DNA of 64,000 bases. It comes from Endozoicomonas sp. 4G. Lineage in GTDB: Bacteria; Pseudomonadota; Gammaproteobacteria; Pseudomonadales; Endozoicomonadaceae. Both the position numbers and the translations under genes were made by a program. Shown here piece by piece: positions 24,764 through 34,223 of the stretch; within the stretch, counting starts at the first letter, position 1, and each line of letters begins with the position of its first letter. The notes under the pieces were generated by a model that had not been told where the DNA came from, made no database searches, and worked only from the letters and a program-made list of their open reading frames with translations. Location of the stretch: positions 4,570,001 to 4,634,000 of the forward strand of contig NZ_CP082909.1 of the NCBI RefSeq assembly GCF_023822025.1, read 5' to 3'.

Positions 24764-26014
24764 TCACTGCTTCCCCATAAACTCCGGATAAGCCTCCATA
24801 CCACACTCAGTCAGATCAGCCCCCTGGTACTCTTCTTCTTCCGTGATACGCAGCCCAAGGATTAGCTTGATAACTCCCCAGACAATCAGGGAAGTAAAAA
24901 ACACCCAGCCAAAAATGGTGGCGATGCCCAACAACTGCGCACCGAAGGTTGCACCATTGTTGGTCAGAGGAACTGCCAGCAGACCCCAGAGCCCTGCAAC
25001 ACCATGTACCGAGATCGCACCCACCGGGTCGTCAATCCGCAGCTTGTCCAAAGTCAGGATAGCGAACACGACCAAAGCACCACCGACACCACCGATCAGA
25101 GTGGCAGAGAGTGCATCTGGTGCCAGAGGCTCTGCTGTGATGGCTACCAGACCTGCCAGAGCACCATTCAGGGCCATGGTCAGATCGGCTTTGCCAAACA
25201 GAATACGAGCGACAATCAGGGCAGCAATAACACCACCTGCAGCGCCAGCATTGGTGTTAACAAAGATCTGGGCGACAGCGTTGGCATTTTCAACGTCTGC
25301 CAGTTTCAGCTGAGAACCTCCGTTGAAGCCAAACCAGCCCAGCCACAGGATAAACGTGCCCAAGGTAGCGAGCGGCAGGTTGGCTCCGGGGATTGCATTA
25401 ACAGCGCCGTCTTTCCCGTATTTACCTTTGCGGGCACCCAGCAGCAGAACACCGGCCAGTGCGGCAGCAGCACCGGTCAGGTGAACGACACCGGAACCGG
25501 CAAAGTCCTGAAAGTTAGCCGCGTCCAGAAAACCACCGCCCCATTTCCAGAAACCCTGTACCGGATAGATAAAGCCCGTCATAAAAACGGCAAACAGCAG
25601 AAAAGACCAAAGCTTCATGCGCTCCGCAACCGCACCGGAAACGATGGACATTGCTGTTGCAACAAAAACGACCTGAAAGAAAAAGTCTGAGCGTGCAGAA
25701 TGATAGGGCGCATCAGCACCACCGGCAGTCACCGCCTCAACCGGGTTTTCAGTACCAATCAAAAAACCAGGAACAGGCAGGATACCCCCTTCGTTAGCGC
25801 CCGGATACATAATGGCGTAACCACAAAGCAGATACATGGTGCAGGCAATGGCAAACAAGGCGACATTTTTAGTCAAAATCTCGACCGTGTTTTTAGAACG
25901 AACCAGACCCGCTTCGAGCATGGCAAAACCGGCTGCCATCCACATTACCAGCGCACCGGACATCAGAAAGTAAAAAGTGTCGAGTGCATACGACACTTGA
26001 GCCAGATTTTCCAC
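24764..26014 (-). CDS. amtB: AmtB ammonium transporter
   Basis: 416 aa, about 11 membrane segments. LMSGALVMWMAAGFAMLEAG at the N-terminus, GSGVVHLTGAAAALAG in the middle and AISVHGVAGLWGLLAVP near the end contain the pore-lining family motifs, including the twin-histidine positions. It imports ammonium and is blocked by binding of unmodified GlnK. Its start lies 120 bases after glnK on the same strand, the standard glnK-amtB operon. Confidence 0.95.
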   Translation of the reverse strand: MENLAQVSYALDTFYFLMSGALVMWMAAGFAMLEAGLVRSKNTVEILTKNVALFAIACTMYLLCGYAIMYPGANEGGILPVPGFLIGTENPVEAVTAGGADAPYHSARSDFFFQVVFVATAMSIVSGAVAERMKLWSFLLFAVFMTGFIYPVQGFWKWGGGFLDAANFQDFAGSGVVHLTGAAAALAGVLLLGARKGKYGKDGAVNAIPGANLPLATLGTFILWLGWFGFNGGSQLKLADVENANAVAQIFVNTNAGAAGGVIAALIVARILFGKADLTMALNGALAGLVAITAEPLAPDALSATLIGGVGGALVVFAILTLDKLRIDDPVGAISVHGVAGLWGLLAVPLTNNGATFGAQLLGIATIFGWVFFTSLIVWGVIKLILGLRITEEEEYQGADLTECGMEAYPEFMGKQ

Positions 26015-26135
26015 AGGGCTTCTCCAAAGAAAGTTCAGCAGATAAGTCGTCTTTTGCTATTGGTATTATTTATTGTCATTCGCACACTCTGGGAACCATC
26101 AACTTCCTAACCAGGATCTCTTGTCGCTCAGCACA

Positions 26136-26558
<423 letters not shown>

Positions 26559-26597
26559 TCAGCGGATCCATGTCCAACTGAGCTTGATGGCTGTTTA

Positions 26598-26613
26598 TGC
26601 AGGCACTGTGCCA
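26598..26613 (-). promoter_or_regulatory. Probable sigma-54 promoter of glnK-amtB
   Basis: On the minus strand TGGCAC-AGTGC-CTGCA: the -24 GG and -12 GC are present with the required spacing, one mismatch to TGGCAC-N5-TTGCA. Confidence 0.75.
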
Positions 26614-26730
26614 AATTCTGAAAATCGCCTGTTAATAAGACTCATAGGAGGAAAGAACTGGAATCTCGCTCACTCATTAACTCTCACGCACCAATAAGAC
26701 ACACTTATTTCAGTTGTCGCACAAACATTG

Positions 26731-26748
26731 TGCACTCCTTTTTGTGCA
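26731..26748. promoter_or_regulatory. Candidate NtrC-binding dyad
   Basis: TGCACTCCTTTTTGTGCA is a near-palindrome with TGCAC/GTGCA arms about 120 bases upstream of the sigma-54 promoter. Arm spacing is one base longer than the enteric NtrC consensus. It also lies upstream of ubiK. Confidence 0.4.
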
Positions 26749-26816
26749 ATGGATCATTAATTGTCTGTGGTATGATCACCGCTGGTTTTTAATGACAAGA
26801 ATTGCAGGAATCATCG

Positions 26817-27080
26817 ATGATCGATAAAGCCTCTCTTATCGGTAATATTGCCGGCAAAGCAGGTCAGGTTCTGGGTGGGAAGAAAAGCCAGACCCGGGAA
26901 GATATTGAGCACAACATCAAGGCCCTGGTGGGCGGTGCCCTGGCCAAATTTGAACTGGTTACTCGTGATGAGTTTGATGCCCAGGTGGCAGTACTGAAGC
27001 ATACCCGTGAAAGGCTGGAAGCCCTTGAAAAAAAAGTGGCCGATTTGGAAAAAGATGAGCAGTCTGACGCCTGCTGCTGA
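26817..27080 (+). CDS. ubiK: UbiK ubiquinone biosynthesis accessory factor
   Basis: 87 aa of the BMFP/YqiC family: an N-terminal amphipathic segment (LIGNIAGKAGQVLGG), EDIEHNIKALVGGALAKFELVTRDEF, then a C-terminal coiled coil (VLKHTRERLEALEKKVADLE). It forms a complex with UbiJ and supports aerobic ubiquinone synthesis. ATG at 26817 with GCAGGA upstream is preferred to the frame from 26802. Divergent from glnK. The end has an unusual Cys pair (DACC). Confidence 0.85.
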   Translation: MIDKASLIGNIAGKAGQVLGGKKSQTREDIEHNIKALVGGALAKFELVTRDEFDAQVAVLKHTRERLEALEKKVADLEKDEQSDACC

Positions 27081-27367
27081 CGTCATTAGCCGTTCTTATT
27101 TTTAGGACGGCTAACCCATATCCTCTCAGACTTTACCCTTTTATTACAATTTCGTAATATAAATAATTCAATAAAATCAACAAGTTAAACAATAACAATC
27201 GTTAAACCCCTCGTAGTTTTCCCTATAGAGATACCCCTTGCTTGCCTATAGCATTGCGCTTCAAATTAAGACACTTGTCTCAATTATGTGCAGTGTCACT
27301 GGCCAAGTCTTTTCAACATGGGCTGGCCCCAAGGACAAATAGTGAACATCTCAGGAGAACTATCACT
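27081..27367 (+). other. Gene-free AT-rich region upstream of the secreted-protein pair
   Basis: 287 bases; CGTTCTTATTTTTAGGACGG around 27091 could be a weak terminator for ubiK. An AT-rich tract (27140-27200) probably holds the promoter of the next two genes. Confidence 0.35.
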
Positions 27368-27769
27368 ATGAAACGCTCACTTTCAATCTTTACCCTGCTG
27401 ATCACCATGATGATGTCTGTTTTTACACAGACCGCTTTTGCCGGTGGTTGGGAACTGCTGGGTGAGAAAAAAGTCAGCCGTCGTGCAGAAGCCGACACCA
27501 TCCGCGTTGGTCTGAGAGATGGTGCTTTCAAGCGCCTGCAATTCAAGGTCAAGGGCGCTGACGTGGATTTCGACAAAGTGATTGTTCATTACGAGAACGG
27601 TCAAAACCGTGAAGTAGCCATTCGCAGCAAAGTGAAAAAAGGCGGTAGCTCCCGTGTTATTGACCTGCCTGGTAAAGCAAGGGCCATTGAAAAAGTAAAA
27701 TTCTACTACGACACCGAAGGCACAGGACGCGCTCAGGCCAGTGTTCTGCTCCTGGGTAAATCGGCATGA
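27368..27769 (+). CDS. Secreted DUF2541-like protein
   Basis: 133 aa with a clear signal peptide (LLITMMMSVFTQTAFA). The mature part is all-beta in character: WELLGEKKVSRRAEADTI, RLQFKVKGADVDFDKVIVH, and SSRVIDLPGKARAIEKVKFY, resembling DUF2541/YaaI-type periplasmic proteins. AGGAGA lies upstream of the ATG at 27368. The last codons overlap the next gene (ATGATGA), so both are translated together. Confidence 0.65.
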   Translation: MKRSLSIFTLLITMMMSVFTQTAFAGGWELLGEKKVSRRAEADTIRVGLRDGAFKRLQFKVKGADVDFDKVIVHYENGQNREVAIRSKVKKGGSSRVIDLPGKARAIEKVKFYYDTEGTGRAQASVLLLGKSA

Positions 27770-28620
27770 TGAAAAAACGACTGTTTACGTTTTTATTGGC
27801 ACTCACTACTTTTTCACCGGTCTCGACACTGGTCCATGCGGGCTTGTTAGATAATGACCGGGAAGAAGTCCGTGAAGAGCGTCGTGACGACCGCCAGGAT
27901 AATCGCGAAGAACAACGCGATGACCGTCGGGACAACCGTGACAACCGTCAGGACCATCGTGAAGAGCGTCGCGACGACCGTCAGGATAACCGTGAAGAGC
28001 AACGGGATGACCGTCGGGACAATCGCGAAGAACGCCGTGACGACCGTCAGGACAATCGTGAAGATCGTCATGACAATAGAGAAGACAGAAGAGACGATCG
28101 GCAAGACAATAGGGAAGACAGAAGAGACGATCGTCAAGATCGCCGTGATGATGGCTGGAATGACCGCCGTGATGACCGCTGGGACGGCCCAAACGTCATC
28201 AAGAAGCACCGGGTCGTGGTAGCCCCAAGAAAAAGGGTGATCAGAAACAATGTTGTCGTGGTGAGAAACTACGGTAACTCTTACTACGGCTACGGCCATT
28301 ATCGTGACGACAATGACGCCTACAAATGGTTGGCGTTTACCGCCATCACGTTGAAAATTCTTGATAACCTCAATGAATCTGCCCAGCGTGCTCACGAAGC
28401 GGCTCAGATTAAGGCCACTACCGCTCCCGTTGGCGAAAGGATCATCTGGAATGATGGCGATGCTTCCGGCTATGTGGTGACCACCAAAGAAGGCAAGAGT
28501 GCCTCCAGCGGTCTGGTTTGCCGGGAATTCCAACAGTCCATTACGGTGGGCGGTCGAACTGAGGACGCCTGGGGACAGGCCTGCCTGCAGGAAGACGGTT
28601 CCTGGCAAATCGTTGACTAA
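27766..28620 (+). CDS. Secreted charged-repeat protein with a 17-kDa surface-antigen-like C-terminus
   Basis: 284 aa. Signal peptide (LFTFLLALTTFSPVSTLVHA), then about 110 residues of tandem DDRQDNRE/ERRD units, nearly all Arg, Asp, Glu, Asn and Gln. A hydrophobic middle (YKWLAFTAITLKILDNL) follows, then a compact domain ending SGLVCREFQQSITVGGRT and ACLQEDGSWQIV, the end signature of RT0821/Lpp0805-type surface proteins. The alternating charged stretch is probably an extended or helical rod. Translation is coupled to the preceding gene. Confidence 0.7.
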   Translation: MMKKRLFTFLLALTTFSPVSTLVHAGLLDNDREEVREERRDDRQDNREEQRDDRRDNRDNRQDHREERRDDRQDNREEQRDDRRDNREERRDDRQDNREDRHDNREDRRDDRQDNREDRRDDRQDRRDDGWNDRRDDRWDGPNVIKKHRVVVAPRKRVIRNNVVVVRNYGNSYYGYGHYRDDNDAYKWLAFTAITLKILDNLNESAQRAHEAAQIKATTAPVGERIIWNDGDASGYVVTTKEGKSASSGLVCREFQQSITVGGRTEDAWGQACLQEDGSWQIVD

Positions 28621-28628
28621 GCCCTGCA

Positions 28629-28652
28629 CCGGCCAGTTCCTTCGCTGGCCGG
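28629..28652 (+). terminator. Hairpin after the charged-repeat gene
   Basis: CCGGCCAG-TTCCTTCG-CTGGCCGG, a perfect 8-bp stem just after the stop. No U-run follows, so it may protect the 3' end rather than terminate by itself. Confidence 0.5.
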
Positions 28653-28729
28653 GCACTTCAACCAGCAAACGACTTCAGGCACCCTTATTGCCTTGCCCTT
28701 GACAGTGTTAGGGCTCATATATGTCAGGT

Positions 28730-29104
28730 TCAGCGCAGGTAACAAAAAGACTGGGGAGGAACACCATGAGCAATAATAGATGATAATTCTAAAGGCTCTT
28801 GATATTTAGATGGGTTTTTAACTTTAATAGCAAAGGCTTTATTTCTTCCGCTGAAATATTCAGAAAAGAACTTGTGAGTAATGCCTGAATATTCTTTGGT
28901 AGCTTTCCAAAGAGATGTTGGTTTATCTTGTAAAATATCATCAATTTCAAATTCACCAACAACTTTACCAACAGGCTTTGTTGCATAAATGACAACTTTA
29001 CTGACTCGTTTGTCTTTGAAAATAGCCTTTCTAAATTCATACCTTTTTTCACCATCTAAAATTTTTCTGGCGTATTCAGGCTTTATTGATAATAAGACTT
29101 TCAT
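28730..29104 (-). CDS. ASCH-domain protein
   Basis: 124 aa. MKVLLSIKPEYARKILDGEK and RYEFRKAIF form the ASCH start (a PUA-like RNA-binding fold), followed by KVVIYATKPVGKVVGEFEI. The family includes RNA-binding proteins and some ribonucleases. The start codon lies directly at the right end of an IscB-type element relic, which supplies the only Shine-Dalgarno-like sequence (TTGAGAT). Low GC compared with neighbours suggests acquisition. Confidence 0.75.
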   Translation of the reverse strand: MKVLLSIKPEYARKILDGEKRYEFRKAIFKDKRVSKVVIYATKPVGKVVGEFEIDDILQDKPTSLWKATKEYSGITHKFFSEYFSGRNKAFAIKVKNPSKYQEPLELSSIIAHGVPPQSFCYLR

Positions 29105-29205
29105 CGTTTTATCTCAACTGAATACCCCGTGCTCACTCGAAGAGGCTTAGTCTGGTCACTTGCATCCCTGAATTAGAGGATTTTACAAGCCTCGTCCTTC
29201 AGACC
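29105..29205 (-). mobile_element. About 100-bp deletion derivative of an IscB/HEARO element
   Basis: On the minus strand: CTGAAGGACGAGGCTTGTAA, CCTCTAATTCA, AAGTGACCAGACTAAGCC, then directly CACGGGGTATTCAGTTGAG and ATAAAACG before ATGA. The first three blocks match the left end and omega-RNA start at 4800-4860; the last matches the right end at 6443-6467. The iscB gene and most of the RNA are gone, leaving a MITE-like unit. Confidence 0.8.
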
Positions 29206-29629
29206 TAACCACGGGCTACTCTTTTAAATAACGTAACACTGGACTAATGGGATGGTCCGCCCCTCCTAAGCGGCTTCAAATGAACCAAAATGGAGTTAAC
29301 CATTTAAACAGGATTAACCGGAGCGAACCACCCAGCACTATTTAAGTACTTGATATCGATATTGGCAAGAATAACTTTCATCAGCGAAAAGCCTAAGGAG
29401 TGATGTCTTTGGTAAAATGGCACCAGAAACTTCAACCGTAAAGACTCAAAAAAGGGCTTTGGATGCAGATACTCAATGGAGTAGTCTGAATTTTCAGTAA
29501 AACCCTCACCAGACACTTCTGCCAACAAACCTCTGAATCACTGCTATTCTCAAACCTTCAGTTTTGCACAGGCATTCCATAGCGAAGTGCCAAACAATAA
29601 AAACCCAAATACAAAAAGAAGGAAGTTCT
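29206..29629. other. Region without a supported gene upstream of comM
   Basis: About 420 bases. A 74-codon minus-strand frame (29304-29528, starting MLAEVSGEGF and ending GWFAPVNPV) has no family features; it may be a remnant. The comM promoter must be here. Confidence 0.35.
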
Positions 29630-31141
29630 ATGTCGCGGTTAGCCGTTGTTCAAACCCGCGCCAAAACCGGACTGGATGCACCCGCTGTCTCGGTTGAAGT
29701 CCATTTGTCGGCAGGTTTGCCAGCCCTGAATATGGTGGGTCTTCCGGAAGCCGCTGTTCGTGAGAGCAAGGACAGGGTCAGAAGCGCCATTCTCAACAGT
29801 GGTTTTGAGTTTCCGGTGTCTCGTATTACTGTCAATCTGGCACCCGCTGATCTTCCTAAAGAGGGTGGTCGATTCGACCTGCCCATCGCTCTGGGCATCC
29901 TTGCTGCATCGGGTCAGCTTAAACCTGAATCTCTGGCAGACTATGAGTTTTTGGGGGAACTGGCCCTGTCAGGTGAGCTGAGACCGATCACAGGCTCACT
30001 GCCAGCCGCCATTGCCTGCTGTCAGTCGGCCCACACACTGTTGCTTCCCCAAATGAATGCCCAGGCCGCCGCCCTTTGTCCCGATGCAAAAGTATTGGGA
30101 GCAGAAAGCCTGCTTAGAGTTTATGCTCATCTCACCGGTAATGGGCATCTATCAGAAACAGTCTGCAACAGAAATGAGAGCCCTGTCGTGTATCCCGATC
30201 TGCTGGATGTAAAGGGGCAACAACAGGCTAAACGAGGTCTGATGACGGCAGCCGCTGGCGCACATCATCTGATTTTCTACGGCCCTCCGGGCACCGGTAA
30301 AACCATGCTGGCCAGTCGCCTGCCCGGTATTCTTCCCGAGCTGAATGATCAGGAAGCCCTGGAAGTGGCAGCCATACATACCTTGTCTTCTTACAGTCAG
30401 CCGCCGTCATGGAAGCAGCGCCCCTTTCGTAACCCCCATCATACGGCTTCTGCCGTCGCTCTGGTGGGTGGTGGCAGTCACCCCCGACCGGGAGAGATTT
30501 CCTTTGCCCACAACGGCGTCCTGTTTTTGGATGAACTGCCGGAGTTCCAAAAAGTGGCTCTGGAAGTACTGAGAGAGCCTCTGGAAACCCGGGAAGTGGT
30601 TATTTCCCGCGCCAAAGGTCAGGCTAGTTTTCCGGCTGGCTTTCAGCTTATTGCAGCCATGAATCCCTGCCCCTGTGGATATCTTGGCGATCCACAAAAA
30701 CCCTGCCAGTGTTCTGCGGAGCAGGTCAGGCGCTATAAACGGAAACTGTCAGGCCCTTTGTTAGACCGCATTGACTTGCAGATAGAAGTCTCCAGCCAGA
30801 AGACCGAGCGACTCTTTGAAAACCCGCCCGAAGATGAAAACCTGTCAACGGAAAAAATCCGTCAGCAGGTGATTCAGGCAAGGTCTATCCAACAGCGCAG
30901 GCAGGGCAAACCCAACGCCCGATTGTCTGCCAGTGAAATGGGTGAATACTGTCCACTGAATAAAAAAGAGCAGGACTTTATGACCCGGCTGTGTGACAAA
31001 CTGGGTTATTCAGCCAGAGCCGTACACCGAATACTGAGAGTGGCCAGAACGCTGGCGGATATTGATGAGCAAAAAGACATTCAGCAAAAACACCTGGCTG
31101 AAGCTGTGCATTACCGAAAACTGGATCGTGAACCGGGTTAA
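29630..31141 (+). CDS. comM: ComM/YifB-family AAA+ helicase (Mg-chelatase-like)
   Basis: 503 aa. The N-terminal ChlI-like domain is marked by HLSAGLPALNMVGLPEAAVR and NLAPADLPKEGGRFDLPIA. The AAA+ domain has YGPPGTGKTMLASRLPG and VLFLDELPEF. A four-Cys cluster (AMNPCPCGYLGD...PCQCS) follows, then the C-terminal Mg-chelatase segment. ComM promotes branch migration during natural transformation. ATG at 29630 with AAGGAAG upstream is used; the frame from 29564 adds a sequence unlike the family. Confidence 0.92.
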   Translation: MSRLAVVQTRAKTGLDAPAVSVEVHLSAGLPALNMVGLPEAAVRESKDRVRSAILNSGFEFPVSRITVNLAPADLPKEGGRFDLPIALGILAASGQLKPESLADYEFLGELALSGELRPITGSLPAAIACCQSAHTLLLPQMNAQAAALCPDAKVLGAESLLRVYAHLTGNGHLSETVCNRNESPVVYPDLLDVKGQQQAKRGLMTAAAGAHHLIFYGPPGTGKTMLASRLPGILPELNDQEALEVAAIHTLSSYSQPPSWKQRPFRNPHHTASAVALVGGGSHPRPGEISFAHNGVLFLDELPEFQKVALEVLREPLETREVVISRAKGQASFPAGFQLIAAMNPCPCGYLGDPQKPCQCSAEQVRRYKRKLSGPLLDRIDLQIEVSSQKTERLFENPPEDENLSTEKIRQQVIQARSIQQRRQGKPNARLSASEMGEYCPLNKKEQDFMTRLCDKLGYSARAVHRILRVARTLADIDEQKDIQQKHLAEAVHYRKLDREPG

Positions 31142-31269
31142 CCTTCCGGTTTTACCAATTCCCGCGTAAAGCATCGCCCAATCGGGCGGTGATACAAGCG
31201 GTCAGTCCGCAGGACTGATAATAAACATCAAGGTTTACGAAAGGCAATGCTTTCTGTAAAATATTTCGC

Positions 31270-32176
31270 ATGAAGACTAAGCGAGCCTACAAAGAACGAT
31301 TCTACCCAACACCTGGGCAAACTCAGCTACTTGCTCAGTCGTTTGGTTGTGCTCGATTTGTTTATAACAATACGCTTCGTTTTCGCACTGATGCCTACTA
31401 CAAAGACGGGAAATCCATATCCCACTCTGAGGTAGAAAAAAGGCTTGTCTCGCTCAAGACAGAGTTTCCATTTCTGGCTGATGTATCCAGCGTGATTCTT
31501 CAACAAAAGCTTAGAGATCAGCAAGAGGCTTTCAAGAAATTTTGTAATGGAAAAGCCAAATACCCTAAATTCAAGAAAAGACACTCAAGACAAAGTATCC
31601 GGCTAACAAAGGCCGCTTTCAGATACAAAGATGGTCAGCTTTTCATTGCCAAAAGCAAAGATCCGCTGAATATCCGATGGAGCCGACCACTGGCTTCTGA
31701 GCCTTCCAGTATTACCATCAGCAAGGATCGGGCAGGCCGGTACTTTGTGTCCATGCTGTGTGAGTTTGAAGCTAAACCAATGCCTATTAGTAACAAAACA
31801 GTAGGCATTGATTTAGGTTTGAATGATCTGTTCATCACTTCAGAGGGTGAAAAATCCGGTAACCCAAGGCACACCAGGCGCTACGAGATAAAGCTCGCCT
31901 ATCTTCAGCGTCAGATGTCAAAAAAGCAAAAAGGCAGTAGCAACAGAGCCAAAGCAAAGCTCAAGGTTGCACGACTTCATGCCAAGGTTGCCGATTGTCG
32001 GATGGATGCCACCCACCAGGCATCACGCAAACTCATTAACGAGAACCAAGTTGTTTGCGTAGAGTCTCTGAACGTGAAGGGCATGATCAAAAATCCAAAG
32101 CTGGCAAAGCATATAGCCGATGCAAACTGGGGAGAGTTTGTCCGTCAGTTGAAATACAAGGCTGATTGGGCGGGGA
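31270..32176 (+). pseudogene. tnpB: TnpB (IS605 OrfB-like) RNA-guided nuclease gene, 3' truncated
   Basis: The frame starts MKTKRAYKERFYPTPGQ and carries the OrfB helix-turn-helix (LLAQSFGCARFVYNN), RuvC-I Asp (VGIDLGLNDLF) and RuvC-II Glu (VVCVESLNVKGM). It breaks after YKADWAG, just before the zinc finger (CxxCG) and RuvC-III Asp. From about 32176 the frame runs into the antisense of the peroxiredoxin gene, giving a nonsense tail to 32307. The right end and the omega RNA that TnpB elements carry there are lost. Hairpins at 31179-31230 are probably left-end structures. Confidence 0.85.
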
Positions 32177-32741
32177 GTGTCAGAAGGCCTCCGTCTTCTT
32201 CAACAAATTTGATGGTGGCAGCCTTTCTCAGCATGTCATCAACATCCCGGCCAATGGTATTGCCCAGAACCTCGGTGATTCTGACTTTACCGTCGATGCC
32301 CATGTAAAAAGTGGCTCTGAAGGACAGTCCATCCTCGCTTTGCAAACCGTACTGTTTCAGAATTTTAGCCTCTGGATCCAGGAGCTTAATAAAACCTGCT
32401 TTACCGATTTCGGTGGGCTTGCTTTTGAACATGGGTGCTCCATCGGTGGCAAGCACCAGCACCTCAAAACCCAGTTCCCGAAACCGATCCAGTTTATCTT
32501 TGATCGCGATCAGCTCAGTGGCACAAATATAGGTGCAGTGTTGTGGATAACTGAGCAGCAAAATGCGCTTCTTCCCGAACAGACTGGATAACTTAAAGTT
32601 ATCCACAACCCGCCCTTCAGGCTTACCTTTAACCGGCAGGACTGCGGTGGTTTCAAAATCAGGTGCCATGGTTTCTGGCAGAGGCACAGCACTGACTAAA
32701 GCGGGAATCAGGGCTGCAATAAAAAGAGGGATGTACTTCAT
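32145..32741 (-). CDS. Exported peroxiredoxin (AhpC/Prx type), C-terminus truncated
   Basis: 198 aa. Signal peptide MKYIPLFIAALIPALVSA, then the Prx fold with peroxidatic Cys in TYICATELIAIKDKLDRF and RATFYMGIDGKVR. The family continues after FVEEDG to a resolving Cys (typically VCPAxW). Here the frame switches to LLTLPAQSALYFN, read from the tnpB remnant, and the resolving Cys is gone. The protein could only act as a one-Cys peroxiredoxin, if at all. Both genes were cut at one junction near 32180. Confidence 0.75.
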   Translation of the reverse strand: MKYIPLFIAALIPALVSAVPLPETMAPDFETTAVLPVKGKPEGRVVDNFKLSSLFGKKRILLLSYPQHCTYICATELIAIKDKLDRFRELGFEVLVLATDGAPMFKSKPTEIGKAGFIKLLDPEAKILKQYGLQSEDGLSFRATFYMGIDGKVRITEVLGNTIGRDVDDMLRKAATIKFVEEDGGLLTLPAQSALYFN

Positions 32742-32837
32742 AACACCTCACAGGGCGAAGATGTTTTTACACCCTGTAAGGTTTAGCAGAAAATGAATCA
32801 GTCCGCGCTTAATTCCGAACTGATATCCTCGACAACA

Positions 32838-33989
32838 TCAACGCTCCTGCCAGTACATGCTTTCGGAAACGGCTTTAATCAGTCGACTGATGTCTTCTGG
32901 ATACACTTCACCGATATTACCAATTCTGAAACAGTCGGCATCCGACACTTTACCGGGATAAATAACAAAACCTTTCGCTTTCAGCTGTTCATAAAAGCGC
33001 AAGAAGTCATAATCCGGATGCTCCGGCGAGTAGAAAGAAGTAATAAACGGCGAGTGCAGTTTATTGTCTAACAGGCACTTGAAGCCCAGCTCATTCATAC
33101 CCTGAACCAGCAAGCTCTGATTGCTGGAGTAACGCTGGTGACGAGCCGCAATGCCACCCTCTTCATTCAGCTCAGCCAATGCCTGATGGAAAGCCCTGAC
33201 GGTATGAGTGGGAGAGGTAAAGCGCCACTTGCCATTATTTTTTTCCATGCATTGCCACTGATCGTAGAGATCCAGAGACAGGGAGCGGGCTCGCCCTTCA
33301 CACTGAGACAACAGAGAACGACGGGCAATAACAAAGCCAAAACCGGGAACACCCTGAATGCACTTGTTGGCAGAGCTGATCAGAAAATCAATGCCCAGTC
33401 CGGCCAGATCAATGGGGACACCACCAAAGCTGCTCATGGCATCAACAATCAGAACCCGGTCGTGTTTCTTAACCACGGGTGCCACGGCTTCAATAGGGTT
33501 CAACATCCCGGTAGTGGTTTCACAATGAACGACAGCGACATGGGTGATTGCCTGGTCTTCAGACAGTATCTGTTCAACTTCTTCAGGCGTTGGCGGATTA
33601 ATCTCACCACAATTCAGCACGCTGTGAGGAATCTTCAGATACTCAGCAATCTGGGCAATGCGGGCACCGTAAGCGCCATTATTAATGACCAGCAACTTAC
33701 CTTCATCAGGAATCACCGAGCCAATCGTTGCTTCGACCGAAGCGGTGCCGCTGCCCTGCATAAGCACAGCGGTGTAGTCTTCAGTATCCGAGGCCAGTTT
33801 AATCAGTTGACTGCGGATTTCTTCAACGACACCAAGATTGTAATCGTCATCCCAGGTGCACCAGTCACGCAGCATCGCTTCGCGGACACTGGTTGACGTC
33901 GAGAGAGGCCCCGGAGTTAACAGGAGATAGGGATTTTCCAAACTCTTTTCTTGCACAGCTGGCACGTCTTTTGTGGATACGGCTTTCAT
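32838..33989 (-). CDS. phnW: 2-aminoethylphosphonate:pyruvate transaminase
   Basis: 383 aa, PLP fold type [13 protein letters not shown] at the N-terminus, [27 protein letters not shown] and the PLP-lysine motif [12 protein letters not shown] match PhnW. It converts 2-aminoethylphosphonate and pyruvate to phosphonoacetaldehyde and alanine. The gene is divergent from phnR, with one TGGTATATACCA operator 33 bases upstream of its start. Confidence 0.93.
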   Translation of the reverse strand: MKAVSTKDVPAVQEKSLENPYLLLTPGPLSTSTSVREAMLRDWCTWDDDYNLGVVEEIRSQLIKLASDTEDYTAVLMQGSGTASVEATIGSVIPDEGKLLVINNGAYGARIAQIAEYLKIPHSVLNCGEINPPTPEEVEQILSEDQAITHVAVVHCETTTGMLNPIEAVAPVVKKHDRVLIVDAMSSFGGVPIDLAGLGIDFLISSANKCIQGVPGFGFVIARRSLLSQCEGRARSLSLDLYDQWQCMEKNNGKWRFTSPTHTVRAFHQALAELNEEGGIAARHQRYSSNQSLLVQGMNELGFKCLLDNKLHSPFITSFYSPEHPDYDFLRFYEQLKAKGFVIYPGKVSDADCFRIGNIGEVYPEDISRLIKAVSESMYWQER

Positions 33990-34022
33990 AGGACACCCAT
34001 AGAAACAGAAACTTCAATCATC

Positions 34023-34034
34023 TGGTATATACCA
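34023..34034. promoter_or_regulatory. Operator palindrome near phnW
   Basis: TGGTATATACCA, a perfect 12-base palindrome, repeated at 34176. It is nearly identical to the TGGTATAGACCA element bound by the GntR/HutC regulator PhnF. Confidence 0.8.
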
Positions 34035-34175
34035 ATTTGCGTAAAATCATGACGGCGAGACTTTTTCCTGTAAATACCCAACAGGCACGTTTCATAAAAA
34101 CTTCATATTTCCCCCATCAAAAACCCTTCATTTTCATAAAAACAATCATTTAATTGTCATAAAAGCGGTTTAAAA

Positions 34176-34187
34176 TGGTATATACCA
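34176..34187. promoter_or_regulatory. Operator palindrome near phnR
   Basis: Second copy of TGGTATATACCA, about 35 bases before the phnR ATG. The two copies sit at the two ends of the divergent promoter region, so one regulator can control both directions. Confidence 0.8.
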
Positions 34188-34223
34188 GATGAGAATCCAT
34201 TGACCCTCAAGAGAACCGTATTC

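Noticed and set aside
27847-28668. A 273-codon minus-strand frame over the charged-repeat gene
   Set aside because: Antisense of the repeated codons of the exported protein; the product is a low-complexity Val/Thr/Ile string.
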